Notes under the pieces: generated by a model
Databases searched by the model: none
Told to the model about the DNA's origin: nothing
What the model saw: the letters and a program-made list of their open reading frames with translations, nothing else
Assembly (NCBI RefSeq): GCF_017356035.1
Contig: NZ_JAFIQX010000001.1
Coordinates: forward strand, 558,001 to 622,000
Source: Longitalea luteola
GTDB lineage: Bacteria > Bacteroidota > Bacteroidia > Chitinophagales > Chitinophagaceae
Direction: 5' to 3'
Length of the DNA: 64,000 nucleotides
In this document: one piece after another, positions 1 to 8,738 of the stretch
Numbering within the stretch: the stretch's first letter is position 1
How the letters are laid out: each line of letters starts with the position of its first letter
Program-made: the position numbers and the translations under genes

Positions 1-1013
1 AGGACGATAGAACCTGCGTTGAGGTCGAGCGATAAGCGGCCACCACCGTTCAGACTTGCCACCCGGTATTCAATTTTATATGTGCCTGTGGTGGGGAAGT
101 TAACAGCGCCATAAGCCATCCAGTCATTGGCATCTATCCAGCCAACATTCTGGCCACCGCCGGCATCTGTCGTGGCTTCGGTTTGAACGCCGTTCATGCT
201 GGTATAACTTTCTGCCTGTATGGTGGTGCCGGGCTGGGGATTGCCACCGGCATCCTGGTACACGCGTACGTAATCAACATACATTTTTGCGGGGAAACCA
301 TTGAGGTCGATATTGAAACCCGGCCAGTTGCCACCAACGGCCATGTTCAACAACAGGAAATGATTGTTATGGAATTCGCTGGTGCCGTTGATGCCGCCGC
401 CAATGTACATTTCGTGGAACTTCGTTCCATCGAGAAACCAGCGGATATAATTGGCATCCCATTCAATGCTGTATACGTGATAGTCGGTGACCGTACAGAA
501 GGTGTTACCCCCGTAGGAAGCATAGTTATTGTTGTGATCCCTCCAGTGTGGTGTGCCATACGTTCTGTTTTCAGCATTGATGTGTTCCATGACATCTATC
601 TCACCACAGTCGGGCCAGCCAACTGTAGTGATGTTATCGCCCAGCATCCAGAAAGCAGGCCAGATACCGGAAAATGCCGGCATTTTAATGCGCGCTTCTA
701 TTTTACCATACTTCCATGATCTTCTTCCCTGGGTTTTCATGCGGGCAGAGGTGTAATTGAAACCGCCGAATGATTCGCGTTTGGCCGTGATCACGAGCTG
801 ACCGTTCTCAATGGCAGCGTTTTCGCCGCGGTAATATTGCAGTTCATTGTTGCCCCAGCCGCTGCTGCCATTGCCGGTTTCAAAAACCCAATCGGCGCCA
901 ATGCTGTTGGTAAATTCATCCTGCCATACCAGCTGCCAGTTCTGTGCCTGGGCATTTTTCTGGAGGGTGGTTAGCGACCCTGCCAATAAGCAAGCGAGTA
1001 GAAACTTTTTCAT
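1..1013 (-). CDS. GH16 endo-beta-glucanase (laminarinase-like) with CBM6, 3' end outside window
   Basis: Secreted glycoside hydrolase family 16 enzyme, expected to cut beta-1,3 or mixed-linkage glucans. Reading the minus strand from the ATG at 1013 gives a signal peptide (about residues 1-23, ending AQA), then a GH16 catalytic domain with the diagnostic GEIDVMEH motif (E138, D140, E143, the ExDxxE nucleophile/acid-base set). After the linker GGNPQPGTT a second domain begins with [15 protein letters not shown] and includes [15 protein letters not shown], typical of a CBM6 carbohydrate-binding module. The frame is open to the left edge (about 337 codons), so the C-terminus, possibly with a T9SS domain, is not visible. 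The family call is firm; the exact glucan is inferred. It is adjacent to and divergent from the chitinase gene. Confidence 0.9.
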   Translation of the reverse strand, partial: MKKFLLACLLAGSLTTLQKNAQAQNWQLVWQDEFTNSIGADWVFETGNGSSGWGNNELQYYRGENAAIENGQLVITAKRESFGGFNYTSARMKTQGRRSWKYGKIEARIKMPAFSGIWPAFWMLGDNITTVGWPDCGEIDVMEHINAENRTYGTPHWRDHNNNYASYGGNTFCTVTDYHVYSIEWDANYIRWFLDGTKFHEMYIGGGINGTSEFHNNHFLLLNMAVGGNWPGFNIDLNGFPAKMYVDYVRVYQDAGGNPQPGTTIQAESYTSMNGVQTEATTDAGGGQNVGWIDANDWMAYGAVNFPTTGTYKIEYRVASLNGGGRLSLDLNAGSIV

Positions 1014-1040
1014 AGATAAACAATTTGGTGTTTTATAATG

Positions 1041-1222
1041 GTCAATAGTCAATAGTCAATGGGCAATAGACAATGGGCAAAAGCCAAACGGCAATCGACA
1101 ATCGTCAATTGGCAATAGACAATGGGCAAAAGCAAAACGGCAATCAACAATCGTCAATTGGCAATAGACAATGGGCAAAAGCCAAACGGCAATCGACAAT
1201 CGTCAATTGGCAATAGACAATT
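1041..1222. repeat. Heptamer array, GNCAATN type (26 units), with 49-bp higher-order period
   Basis: Cutting the sequence from 1041 into sevens gives 26 consecutive units without a phase break: gtcaata, gtcaata, gtcaatg, ggcaata, gacaatg, ggcaaaa, gccaaac, ggcaatc and so on. The consensus is GNCAATN. From 1075 a block of seven heptamers (49 bp) is repeated three times almost exactly (1075-1123, 1124-1172, 1173-1221). The array starts 27 bp upstream of the GH16 start codon. Confidence 0.9.
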
Positions 1223-1246
1223 CCCCGCAGCCGCGCTGCGAGTAAT

Positions 1247-1288
1247 GGTAACTGGTAACAGGTAACCGGAAACCGGTAACTGGTAACA
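1247..1288. repeat. Heptamer array, GGTAACN type (6 units)
   Basis: Six units in strict 7-bp phase: ggtaact, ggtaaca, ggtaacc, ggaaacc, ggtaact, ggtaaca. The same core in both orientations recurs at 7533-7592, 26194-26228 and 42647-42750. Confidence 0.85.
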
Positions 1289-1306
1289 GATTCAAAAGGG
1301 AAAAAA

Positions 1307-1456
1307 ATGGCTATATCTAAACAGTCTCAGGGAAGCGGGTTCAATACCCGCTTAAGTGCCAAGGGATGCAACTACAACTTAATTACTATTTACAGGCAAG
1401 TGATCTCTGCAAAGAAGGTAGAGGCAAAAATCACTCCAATTGAATCATCTCGCTAA
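1307..1456 (+). CDS. Possible small protein, 49 aa (unrecognised)
   Basis: An ATG preceded by the purine-rich stretch AAAGGGAAAAAA opens a 49-codon frame (begins MAISKQSQGSGFNTR, ends PIESSR) that stops with TAA. It has no membrane segment or signal peptide and matches no family I know. It lies between two repeat arrays in a 1-kb intergenic region. The ribosome-binding-like purine run is the only positive sign, so this may be chance. Confidence 0.25.
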   Translation: MAISKQSQGSGFNTRLSAKGCNYNLITIYRQVISAKKVEAKITPIESSR

Positions 1457-1895
1457 ATCGTTTGAAATTTCAAAGCTATACATGATTATCATGATGGCAA
1501 AGAGTAAAATTACTCGATAATCGCCGCAGCGGCTGGCAGACGCTGCCGCCGCTATTTATGGAACCTATAACAGTGACGCAGGGTGGTTTCTTAAGATTAT
1601 CTGTTTATTTTTTGATAAATTGTAAGTCTTGCATGTGTTCGGGTCTGAGAATCAATTTAACAGTAACGGACATCCTTAATGTGGAAAAAAATAAAACTGT
1701 TTAAGTAAACAGAATATTTCGATCTGCTTTTACTTTGTACCTGCTTCTGCAACTATATTACTGCATTTACGAATTACCTTCTTCAATTTTTTAATACTAA
1801 AAAAGCTTAACGCTTAAGGCTTGCTGTGCATTTTTTTATGCGCTCAAATAAAAGTGCGCCTACGTAACGCTTACATGTAAATGACATTGCTTTCA
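1457..1895. other. Gene-free stretch upstream of the chitinase
   Basis: No coding frame is convincing here. A GC-rich imperfect hairpin lies near 1522-1552 (CGCCGCAGCG against CGCTGCCGCCG). A short run of three 7-bp units (gcttaac, gcttaag, gcttgct) lies near 1805-1825, ahead of the longer array. The rest is AT-rich and probably holds the chitinase promoter. Confidence 0.4.
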
Positions 1896-2007
1896 GCCTT
1901 ACGCCTTCAGCCTTGTGCCTTGAGCCTTGAGCCTTCAGCCTTGAGCCTTCAGCCTTGAGCCTTGTGCCTTTAGCGTTCCGCGTTGAGCGTTTAGCGTTGA
2001 GCGTTCC
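1896..2007. repeat. Heptamer array, GCCTTNN grading into GCGTTNN (16 units)
   Basis: Sixteen units in perfect 7-bp phase. Eleven are GCCTTNN (ac, ca, gt, ga, ga, ca, ga, ca, ga, gt, ta in the free positions) and five are GCGTTNN (cc, ga, ta, ga, cc). The array ends about 22 bp before the chitinase start codon, so it probably lies in the 5' untranslated region. Confidence 0.9.
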
Positions 2008-2029
2008 GCGTAATTGTTAACCAAAAAAA

Positions 2030-5000
2030 ATGCCTTACAGTATGAAAACGTTGTCTACCCTACGCAAAAAGCGCCGCTGGCAATTTTTGCAGTATGTTCA
2101 TTTGGCTATTTTGTTTTGTTTGTTTTGCAACAGCCATGCGCAGGTGAGCCCATCGGTGCCGGCGACTACCGCGCAGCACACCAAACAGGTGATCGGTTAT
2201 ATTACGCAATGGGATGCCTGGAAGGAAGTGTCGAACCTGGTTCCCAAAGGCGGCTTTAATCACCTGAATGTTGATTATTCCCAATATACCATTCTGAATT
2301 TCTCGTTCTTTGGCGTTGCCAAAGATGGTTCCTTACACAGTGGTGATTTCCGTAATAAGAATATTTACCAGGCAGGAGCGGTGCAGGAACCGGCTGCCCT
2401 GGTGAATGAAGATATCTATAGCAGCTGGGACCTGTTCCTGTTGTACGGCGAGCTGGAAACTTTGTATTTTATTTCAGATGGCAGTTATGCTTACAGCCTG
2501 GGTTATCGCAATGAAGGCAGCGGCTGGCGGAATGTGAATACCGGCAGAACCGGCGCCTTTCCGCTGTCGATCCATAAACAGGGTGGTGCCCCCGGCGTAC
2601 TTGAACTGGCGCATTCAAAAGGCGTGAAAGTAATGGCCTCTATCGGCGGCTGGAGCATGTGTAAACATTATCCGGAAGTAGCCGCAGATGCCGCCAAACG
2701 CGCCAAATTCATTGCTAATTGTAAAGAGTTGATCGCAATGGGCTTTGATGGCATCGATTTCGACTGGGAATATCCCAATGATCCCGGTATGAATATCGAA
2801 CGTTACAGTACGGCCGATTATAACAATTTTGCCACCCTGCTCGAGGAACTGCGTGCAGCGATAGGTAACAGCAAACTGATCACTTCCTGTTTTGCTGCAT
2901 CCCCTGGAAAGCTGGCCGGCTTTAACTGGACCCGTATGAACAGCGTGCTCAACTACATGAATATGATGACCTATGATTATAATGGCGGCTGGAGCAACAA
3001 AGCAGGTCATAATGCGCCGTTGTATGATTATCCGGGGATGGAGTACCAGGGTTTTTCTTTGGATGGAACAGTGAGGGGTATCCGTAACCTGGGTATTGAT
3101 ATGAGCAAGGTGAACCTGGGCGCTCCTTTCTATGGCAGAGGCGTGATCACGAGCGGAGCGGCTGCCCTGAATGGCGCTACTACCAAACGTGCTGAGACGG
3201 TGCAGCCGGATGGTCCGATTCAAACCTGTGCCGATTTTACCAACTGGGCAAGAGACCTGTGGGATGGTACGCCGCCTTACAGTTATATTCTGCAGGCCAC
3301 CGGCAGTGGTTCGGGTTGGACCGACCATTGGGACGATGTAGCCAAAGTTCCGTACAAAACAAAAGGCAACTATTTCCTGAGCTATGATAACGAAAGATCC
3401 ATTGAGGCGAAAGCACAATACATCAAAGACCAGGGACTGGCAGGGGTGATCATCTGGCAGGTCTATGGTGATATGACCGACATGATCAGCAGCACCGTGG
3501 CAAAAGGCAAACTGATCTTCTGCCCCAATACCAAATCGAAGCTGGTGAACAAGATCAACCAGGTGTTTGCCAATGGCAGCACAGGTGGAAATCAGGCGCC
3601 AACTGTGTCAATCACAGCACCCGCCAATAACGCCACATTTACCGCACCGGCCGGCATCACCCTTACTGCGAATGCAGCTGATGCCGATGGCAGCATTTCA
3701 AAGGTGGAGTTCTTCAATGGCAGCACACCTATCGGTACTGCTACTGCCTCTCCCTACACCGTTAACTGGAGTAATGTGGCAGCAGGCAGCTATTCGGTTA
3801 CAGCTGTTGCTACCGATAACAGCGGTGCCACTACCACTTCTTCCGCTATAACATTAACGGTTAATGGAAATACCGGCGGCAATGGCGGTAACAAGGTGAT
3901 CGTGGGTTACTGGCATAACTGGGGTACTGCTACGGGAACGCCTCCTTATATCCGTTTACGCGATGTGAATCCTAAATACAATGTAATACAAATAGCTTTC
4001 GGGATGAGCGGCGCCGACCATGCTACCATCAGCTTTACACCGGAAGGTACTTCCGTAGCGGATTTCAAAGCCGATATTCAAACCTTACAATCACAGGGCC
4101 GTAAAGTGCTGCTGTCACTGGGCGGTGAGAACGGCGTTCTGTTACTGAATACAGCGGCTGCTAAAACCGCCTTTGTAAATTCCATGAAGTCGTTGCTGGA
4201 TCAATACAATTTCGATGGATTTGATATTGACCTCGAAGGGGGCAGCAACCTCGTGCTTGATAATGGCGACAACAACTTTATGAATCCAACCACCGCCAAG
4301 GTGGTGAACCTGATCGCTGCGGTAAAAGAGATCATCAGCTACCGCAAAGCAAATGGAAAAGAATGCTGGTTGACTATGGCGCCCGAGACCTATTATGTGC
4401 AGGCTGCCTATGCTTCCGCCTATTCGCCATTGGTAGGTGCTTACCTGCCTTTGATCTATGGGTTGCGCAATGAATTAACGTTCATTCACCCGCAACTGTA
4501 TAATACCGGTCCAATGACGGGTATGGACAATAAAAACTACTCTTCCGGCAATGCAGACTTCATTGTGGCTATGACTGAAATGTTGTTAAGTGGTTTCCCT
4601 GTAGCAGGTACCAGTCAAACCTTCCCTGCCTTGCGCGAAGACCAGGTAGCCTTTGGTTTACCTGCTATGACCTCAGCGGCGGGCTCTGGCTACACAACAC
4701 CTGTCAATGTAAAGAATGCTTTGAATTACCTCACAAAAGGGCAATCTTTTGGCGGTGGTTATGTTATGCGTAAGGCAGGCGGTTATCCCGGGCTGCGAGG
4801 TATCATGACCTGGTCGATCAACTGGGATAAGGCCAACGGCGACGAGTTTGCCAATAACTATTATGAGTATTTCTTTGGCAATACCGGTGGCAATAACAAT
4901 GCGCCGGTGGTGAGTATTACATCACCTGCCAATAACGCCACCTATACAGCACCGGCTACGGTGGTTATCACTGCTGCTGCCAGCGATGCCGATGGAACGG

Positions 5001-6124
5001 TAAGCAAGGTGGAGTTCTTTAATGGCGCCAGTAAACTGGGCGAAGCTACCGCATCACCATACACTTATACCTGGGGCAGTGTTGCCAATGGTACTTATAC
5101 ATTAACGGCAAGAGCCACGGATAATAAAGGCGCTGTAACCACTTCTGCTGCTGTAATTATCACAGTAGGAACAGGTGGCGGCACAGGCTGTAATGGCATT
5201 GAACCATGGAGCGCAACTAAAGTTTATGTAGCGCCTAACCAGGTAGTGTATAATAACAAAGTGTATGAAGCTAAATGGTGGACACAAAACGAGCAACCTG
5301 ATCTGAATTCAGGCGAAGGCAGGGTTTGGAAATATATCAGCGATTGCAATGGCGGCGGTAATAACAATGGGCCTGTTGTAACTTTCACTTCCCCTGCAGC
5401 CGGTGCTAACTTTACGGCTCCTGCAACAATTACAATGGTGGCCACTGCCAGCGATGCAGATGGTTCAGTAAGTAAAGTGGAATTCTTTAACGGGGCCACC
5501 TACCTGGGCGAAGCTACGGCATCGCCATACAGCTATACCTGGAGCAATGTAGCGGCCGGTTCTTATACCCTTACAGCAAAGGCTACAGATAACAGTGGTG
5601 CGGTTACTACATCTGCGGCAGTAACGATCACCGTTGGTAGCAGCACAGGCGGCGGCAATTGCGCCGGTGTTGCTGAGTACCAGCCTTATCCCAGAATTTA
5701 CAGCAGGGGCGACAAGGTTACTTACAATGGCAATCTATACGAAAGCCAGTCTGATGCGCTGTACAATGTAACACCTGGTACGGCTGACTGGTGGTGGAAA
5801 CCGCTGGGCGCCTGCAGTGTTGCTACAATGAGCAGTGCAGCCACCAATATGGCGACTACAGTAGGAGGGGCTTCTGTTGTGCCCAACCCGATCAGCGGTA
5901 GCCAGGCCCAGGTATTGAAATATGCGGAAGCCGGCGATCAGTTGATCATTGAAGTGCAAAGTGCACGTGGTTATGTGGTGAGCAGCCGCACGTATACTGC
6001 CTCAGCTACCGGCGTCAGTGCTATAACTATCCAGACAGGTGGACTGGCCAAAGGGATCTGGATCGTTCGCATCACTAACAAAAAAACAGGCAATGTGAGC
6101 ACAACCCGGTTGGTAAAACTATAG
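2030..6124 (+). CDS. Multidomain chitinase with two GH18 domains, T9SS-secreted
   Basis: Secreted chitinase of 1364 residues. After a signal peptide (about 1-37) comes a first GH18 domain (about 50-500) with DGIDFDWEYP, catalytic E247. A bacterial Ig-like domain (about 523-612) follows, then a second GH18 domain (about 622-945) with DGFDIDLE, catalytic E736. Next come another Ig-like domain (about 954-1042), a CBM5/12-type chitin-binding domain with AKWWTQNEQP (about 1048-1106), a third Ig-like domain and a second CBM5/12-like domain (about 1208-1263, GTADWWWKPLG). The C-terminal ~78 residues form a T9SS type A sorting domain (begins VVPNPISGSQ, ends TTRLVKL). Both GH18 sites keep the DxxDxDxE motif, so both should be active, perhaps as an exo/endo pair. 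A second ATG four codons in (2042, MKTLSTL) may be the real start. It resembles in plan the two-domain ChiA of Flavobacterium johnsoniae. Confidence 0.95.
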   Translation: MPYSMKTLSTLRKKRRWQFLQYVHLAILFCLFCNSHAQVSPSVPATTAQHTKQVIGYITQWDAWKEVSNLVPKGGFNHLNVDYSQYTILNFSFFGVAKDGSLHSGDFRNKNIYQAGAVQEPAALVNEDIYSSWDLFLLYGELETLYFISDGSYAYSLGYRNEGSGWRNVNTGRTGAFPLSIHKQGGAPGVLELAHSKGVKVMASIGGWSMCKHYPEVAADAAKRAKFIANCKELIAMGFDGIDFDWEYPNDPGMNIERYSTADYNNFATLLEELRAAIGNSKLITSCFAASPGKLAGFNWTRMNSVLNYMNMMTYDYNGGWSNKAGHNAPLYDYPGMEYQGFSLDGTVRGIRNLGIDMSKVNLGAPFYGRGVITSGAAALNGATTKRAETVQPDGPIQTCADFTNWARDLWDGTPPYSYILQATGSGSGWTDHWDDVAKVPYKTKGNYFLSYDNERSIEAKAQYIKDQGLAGVIIWQVYGDMTDMISSTVAKGKLIFCPNTKSKLVNKINQVFANGSTGGNQAPTVSITAPANNATFTAPAGITLTANAADADGSISKVEFFNGSTPIGTATASPYTVNWSNVAAGSYSVTAVATDNSGATTTSSAITLTVNGNTGGNGGNKVIVGYWHNWGTATGTPPYIRLRDVNPKYNVIQIAFGMSGADHATISFTPEGTSVADFKADIQTLQSQGRKVLLSLGGENGVLLLNTAAAKTAFVNSMKSLLDQYNFDGFDIDLEGGSNLVLDNGDNNFMNPTTAKVVNLIAAVKEIISYRKANGKECWLTMAPETYYVQAAYASAYSPLVGAYLPLIYGLRNELTFIHPQLYNTGPMTGMDNKNYSSGNADFIVAMTEMLLSGFPVAGTSQTFPALREDQVAFGLPAMTSAAGSGYTTPVNVKNALNYLTKGQSFGGGYVMRKAGGYPGLRGIMTWSINWDKANGDEFANNYYEYFFGNTGGNNNAPVVSITSPANNATYTAPATVVITAAASDADGTVSKVEFFNGASKLGEATASPYTYTWGSVANGTYTLTARATDNKGAVTTSAAVIITVGTGGGTGCNGIEPWSATKVYVAPNQVVYNNKVYEAKWWTQNEQPDLNSGEGRVWKYISDCNGGGNNNGPVVTFTSPAAGANFTAPATITMVATASDADGSVSKVEFFNGATYLGEATASPYSYTWSNVAAGSYTLTAKATDNSGAVTTSAAVTITVGSSTGGGNCAGVAEYQPYPRIYSRGDKVTYNGNLYESQSDALYNVTPGTADWWWKPLGACSVATMSSAATNMATTVGGASVVPNPISGSQAQVLKYAEAGDQLIIEVQSARGYVVSSRTYTASATGVSAITIQTGGLAKGIWIVRITNKKTGNVSTTRLVKL

Positions 6125-6292
6125 CATATCGAACTGTGAAGATCGATGATAAAGTGGGTATTGGAAGATGATTGGAAAAACCAAGGTATAAGGTGCCAGG
6201 GGGAAGATGTCAAGGCTCAGGTTCCCCGCCTGATCCGGTCCTGCCCCCTGGGCCTTATCTTTTGTATCTGTTTCCTGTATTCTTGTTAATTC

Positions 6293-6340
6293 GTCAACCC
6301 GTCAACCCGTCAACCTGTCAACTCTTTAACTGGTCAACTT
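6293..6340. repeat. Octamer array, GTCAACCN type (6 units)
   Basis: Six units of 8 bp: gtcaaccc, gtcaaccc, gtcaacct, gtcaactc, tttaactg, gtcaactt. The array lies between two convergent genes and its last bases overlap the stop codon of the MFS gene (6339-6341 on the minus strand). Confidence 0.8.
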
Positions 6341-7493
6341 AATCCTTCATTTCACTCACCAGCCAGGTGATCAATGCGCCGAATAAAGCAATCAATGCAA
6401 TTGACCAGCGCAGGTTAAATGCTTCAGCAATAAAACCAACAGCAGGTGGCACGATCAAAAAGCCAAAATAACCAATGGTAGAAACGCCGGCAATGGCAGG
6501 TCCGCCACTCATATGTTTGATCTTGCCTGCCATGCTGAAGACCATTGGTACCACACAGGATAATCCGAAGCCCGTCATCATAAAACCCACGGCGGTTGTA
6601 ATGGTATAAGGAAAGACAGCTGCAAGCAACAAGCCGGTGAGGATGAGCAGGCCGCTGTACTTCAACATATTTTTTACGCCGATGCTGCCAGCCAGTTTAT
6701 CGCCGGTCAAACGGCCGAGGGTAATGGCCACCATATAAATGGCATAACCGGTCGTGGCCATTTCTTTGGAAGCATGTACCGCTTTTTTCAAGTAAATAGC
6801 GCTCCAGTCGTACATGGTGCCTTCACAGGCCATGGCTGCAAAACAAATGAATCCCAGCTTGAGCAAGGCTTTATCGGGCATCCTGAATTTCGTTTTCTGT
6901 AACCGCTCATGCGGTTGTGGTTGCTGGTGAACCGTATCTTTAAAAAAGAAAACACAGAGACTGGTGAGGATAATACATACCGACAGGAAATGCCATGAGG
7001 GTGGAATGCTGAAACTGACCAGCAGCGACCCGATGGCTGCAGCGGCAAAACCGGCAATGCTCCAAATACCATGAAAGGTAGTAATGATGCTTCGGTCATA
7101 CATAGCCTGCACCCCAATGGATTGTGCATTGGCCGAAATATTGAACAGGTTGCGCGAACAGCCGAAGAAGAACAATACCACTACCAATTGCCAGGTTTCG
7201 GTGGTAAATCCAACCAGGCATAACATGAGATTAAAGATTACCGCACCGGTGAACATGGTATACCGGCTGCTGACCCGGCGCAACAAATAACCCGTGACCG
7301 GTAAGGTGCACATAAGTCCGGCGGGCAGGGCGAACAGAACCGCACCCAGCCTGCCTTCACTTAAATGTAAATTTTGCTGAATGGTTGGAATACGGGAAGC
7401 CCAGGAGGAAAAACCAAAACCCGACACAAAGAAAAACACAGCCGTAGCTATTCGGGATTTCCGGGGAGAAACATTGATCGACGCACTAGACAT
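6339..7493 (-). CDS. MFS transporter, YbjJ-like
   Basis: Inner-membrane major facilitator superfamily transporter of 384 residues with about 12 hydrophobic segments. The N-terminus contains GFGFSSWASRIPTIQ followed by LSEGRLG, the pattern of the YbjJ group of MFS proteins (SWASR-P near the end of the first helix). The substrate is not predictable from sequence. It lies directly downstream of the AraC-type regulator on the same strand (104-bp gap holding a hairpin-forming repeat), so the regulator may control it. Confidence 0.8.
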   Translation of the reverse strand: MSSASINVSPRKSRIATAVFFFVSGFGFSSWASRIPTIQQNLHLSEGRLGAVLFALPAGLMCTLPVTGYLLRRVSSRYTMFTGAVIFNLMLCLVGFTTETWQLVVVLFFFGCSRNLFNISANAQSIGVQAMYDRSIITTFHGIWSIAGFAAAAIGSLLVSFSIPPSWHFLSVCIILTSLCVFFFKDTVHQQPQPHERLQKTKFRMPDKALLKLGFICFAAMACEGTMYDWSAIYLKKAVHASKEMATTGYAIYMVAITLGRLTGDKLAGSIGVKNMLKYSGLLILTGLLLAAVFPYTITTAVGFMMTGFGLSCVVPMVFSMAGKIKHMSGGPAIAGVSTIGYFGFLIVPPAVGFIAEAFNLRWSIALIALFGALITWLVSEMKD

Positions 7494-7532
7494 AATTAAT
7501 ACAACGAGATTAAGATTTCAATCAATTTAATC

Positions 7533-7592
7533 GTTACCGGTTACCGGTTGCAGGGAAAATCCCTGTAACCGGTAACTTGTAACCTGTAACTG
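7533..7592. repeat. GTTACCG/GTAACCN heptamers arranged as a long hairpin
   Basis: Units gttaccg, gttaccg, gttgcag on the left and gtaaccg, gtaactt, gtaacct, gtaactg on the right. The two halves pair: GTTACCGGTT at 7540-7549 with AACCGGTAAC at 7567-7576, one mismatch, then CAGGGA with TCCCTG around an AAA loop. It sits between the AraC gene's stop and the MFS start, where it could act as an attenuator or RNA stabiliser. Confidence 0.8.
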
Positions 7593-7597
7593 TTTTC

Positions 7598-8488
7598 TCA
7601 GGCTGTAGCAGCCGCTACCATTTTCCGGTCGAACATTACCTGTTTACGGTAGCCGGTAGGGCTCATGCCTTTGTATTTTTTAAAAATGCGGTTCAAATGG
7701 CTTTCATCGGTAAAATGTAATTCAAAGGCAATCTCGTTAATGCGCATATCGCTGTGCAGCAATCTTGTTTCTACCAGTTTCAGTTTGTAGTTGGTGATAT
7801 ATTGTTGTAAGGTTTCGCCGGTATGTTTTTTAAAGTACTCACTGAGGTAATTGACCGAGATCTGGAAAGTGTTGGCAATTTGTTCGGCCTTTAATAATTC
7901 AGGTTTGTAAATATTGGCCTGCACATAATGTATGATCTTGTAAATGGTTTCATCATTGTTGGAATCATACTTCATTTTCCCCGGCACTTTGATGTACAGG
8001 TTGCGGGCAACAATAGAGATCACGGTATTCACCATTTGATGAATGATCTCCTGGTGATAGGGATCTTTATTGATATGCTCCTTGATCAATCCTTCTATCA
8101 ACGCTTTTACTAACACACGATCGTTCATTCCTTTCAGGATGCAGCCGGGTGAATGCGTGGTATTATGAAAAATGAACTCCAGCTTTTTTATCCATTCATT
8201 CTGATGGCTGTTAGCCAGTTCATTCTGTGATTTGAAATAAATATCATTGAAGCGGATCAGGAAAAATTTGGTTGTAGTCCTGACCGTCAGCTTGTGTGAG
8301 TCCTGCGGCGTAAGCAGGAAAAGATGACCGTTACTGTATTCGAATTTATTCTTATTGATGCAATGGGTGCCGGTGCCATCGATGATATATACCAGTTCGA
8401 AGAAGTTGTGTTTGTGGGTTGGTTTGAGGCACTCATCTGTTTCTTTATAAAGTATCTCGAAAGGCTGATGGAGGTTCTCCGTGTTCAT
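7598..8488 (-). CDS. AraC-family transcriptional regulator
   Basis: Cytoplasmic regulator, 296 residues from the ATG at 8488 (MNTENLHQPF). An in-frame TTG at 8515 would add nine residues but is less likely. The N-terminal half is a cupin-type sensor domain (PTHKHNFFELVYIIDGTG, a typical beta-barrel start). The last ~100 residues are the double helix-turn-helix HTH_18 domain (AEQIANTFQISVNYLSEYFK, then INEIAFELHFTDESHLNRIF). It is divergent from the TolC/RND/MFP efflux genes (250-bp shared upstream region) and upstream of the MFS transporter, so either may be its target. Confidence 0.88.
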   Translation of the reverse strand: MNTENLHQPFEILYKETDECLKPTHKHNFFELVYIIDGTGTHCINKNKFEYSNGHLFLLTPQDSHKLTVRTTTKFFLIRFNDIYFKSQNELANSHQNEWIKKLEFIFHNTTHSPGCILKGMNDRVLVKALIEGLIKEHINKDPYHQEIIHQMVNTVISIVARNLYIKVPGKMKYDSNNDETIYKIIHYVQANIYKPELLKAEQIANTFQISVNYLSEYFKKHTGETLQQYITNYKLKLVETRLLHSDMRINEIAFELHFTDESHLNRIFKKYKGMSPTGYRKQVMFDRKMVAAATA

Positions 8489-8738
8489 GCCTGTAAAAGT
8501 ACAGAATAAACCCAAAATTGTACAACAGAATATCGAACCGGAATTTGCATTTTTACATGCCTGTTAAAATTCGCGCAGCCTGGTAAAAACCGGATCATTG
8601 ATCACCTGCTACATGAACGCTGAGCAAACATACTGTCTCTGCCACGATGCTTTCCATTAAAAACGGATTAAAAGGTGAGGAGTAACTTCTTTCACTGCGA
8701 AGGATTTTTCACCGTTAACGTTCAATTAACAACCAATC

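Noticed and set aside
183-719. Plus-strand frame of 178 codons
   Set aside because: It is the shadow of the GH16 gene, whose minus-strand frame carries the catalytic motif.
1041-1222. CRISPR or satellite DNA
   Set aside because: The 49-bp blocks are contiguous and built of heptamers, with no unique spacers.
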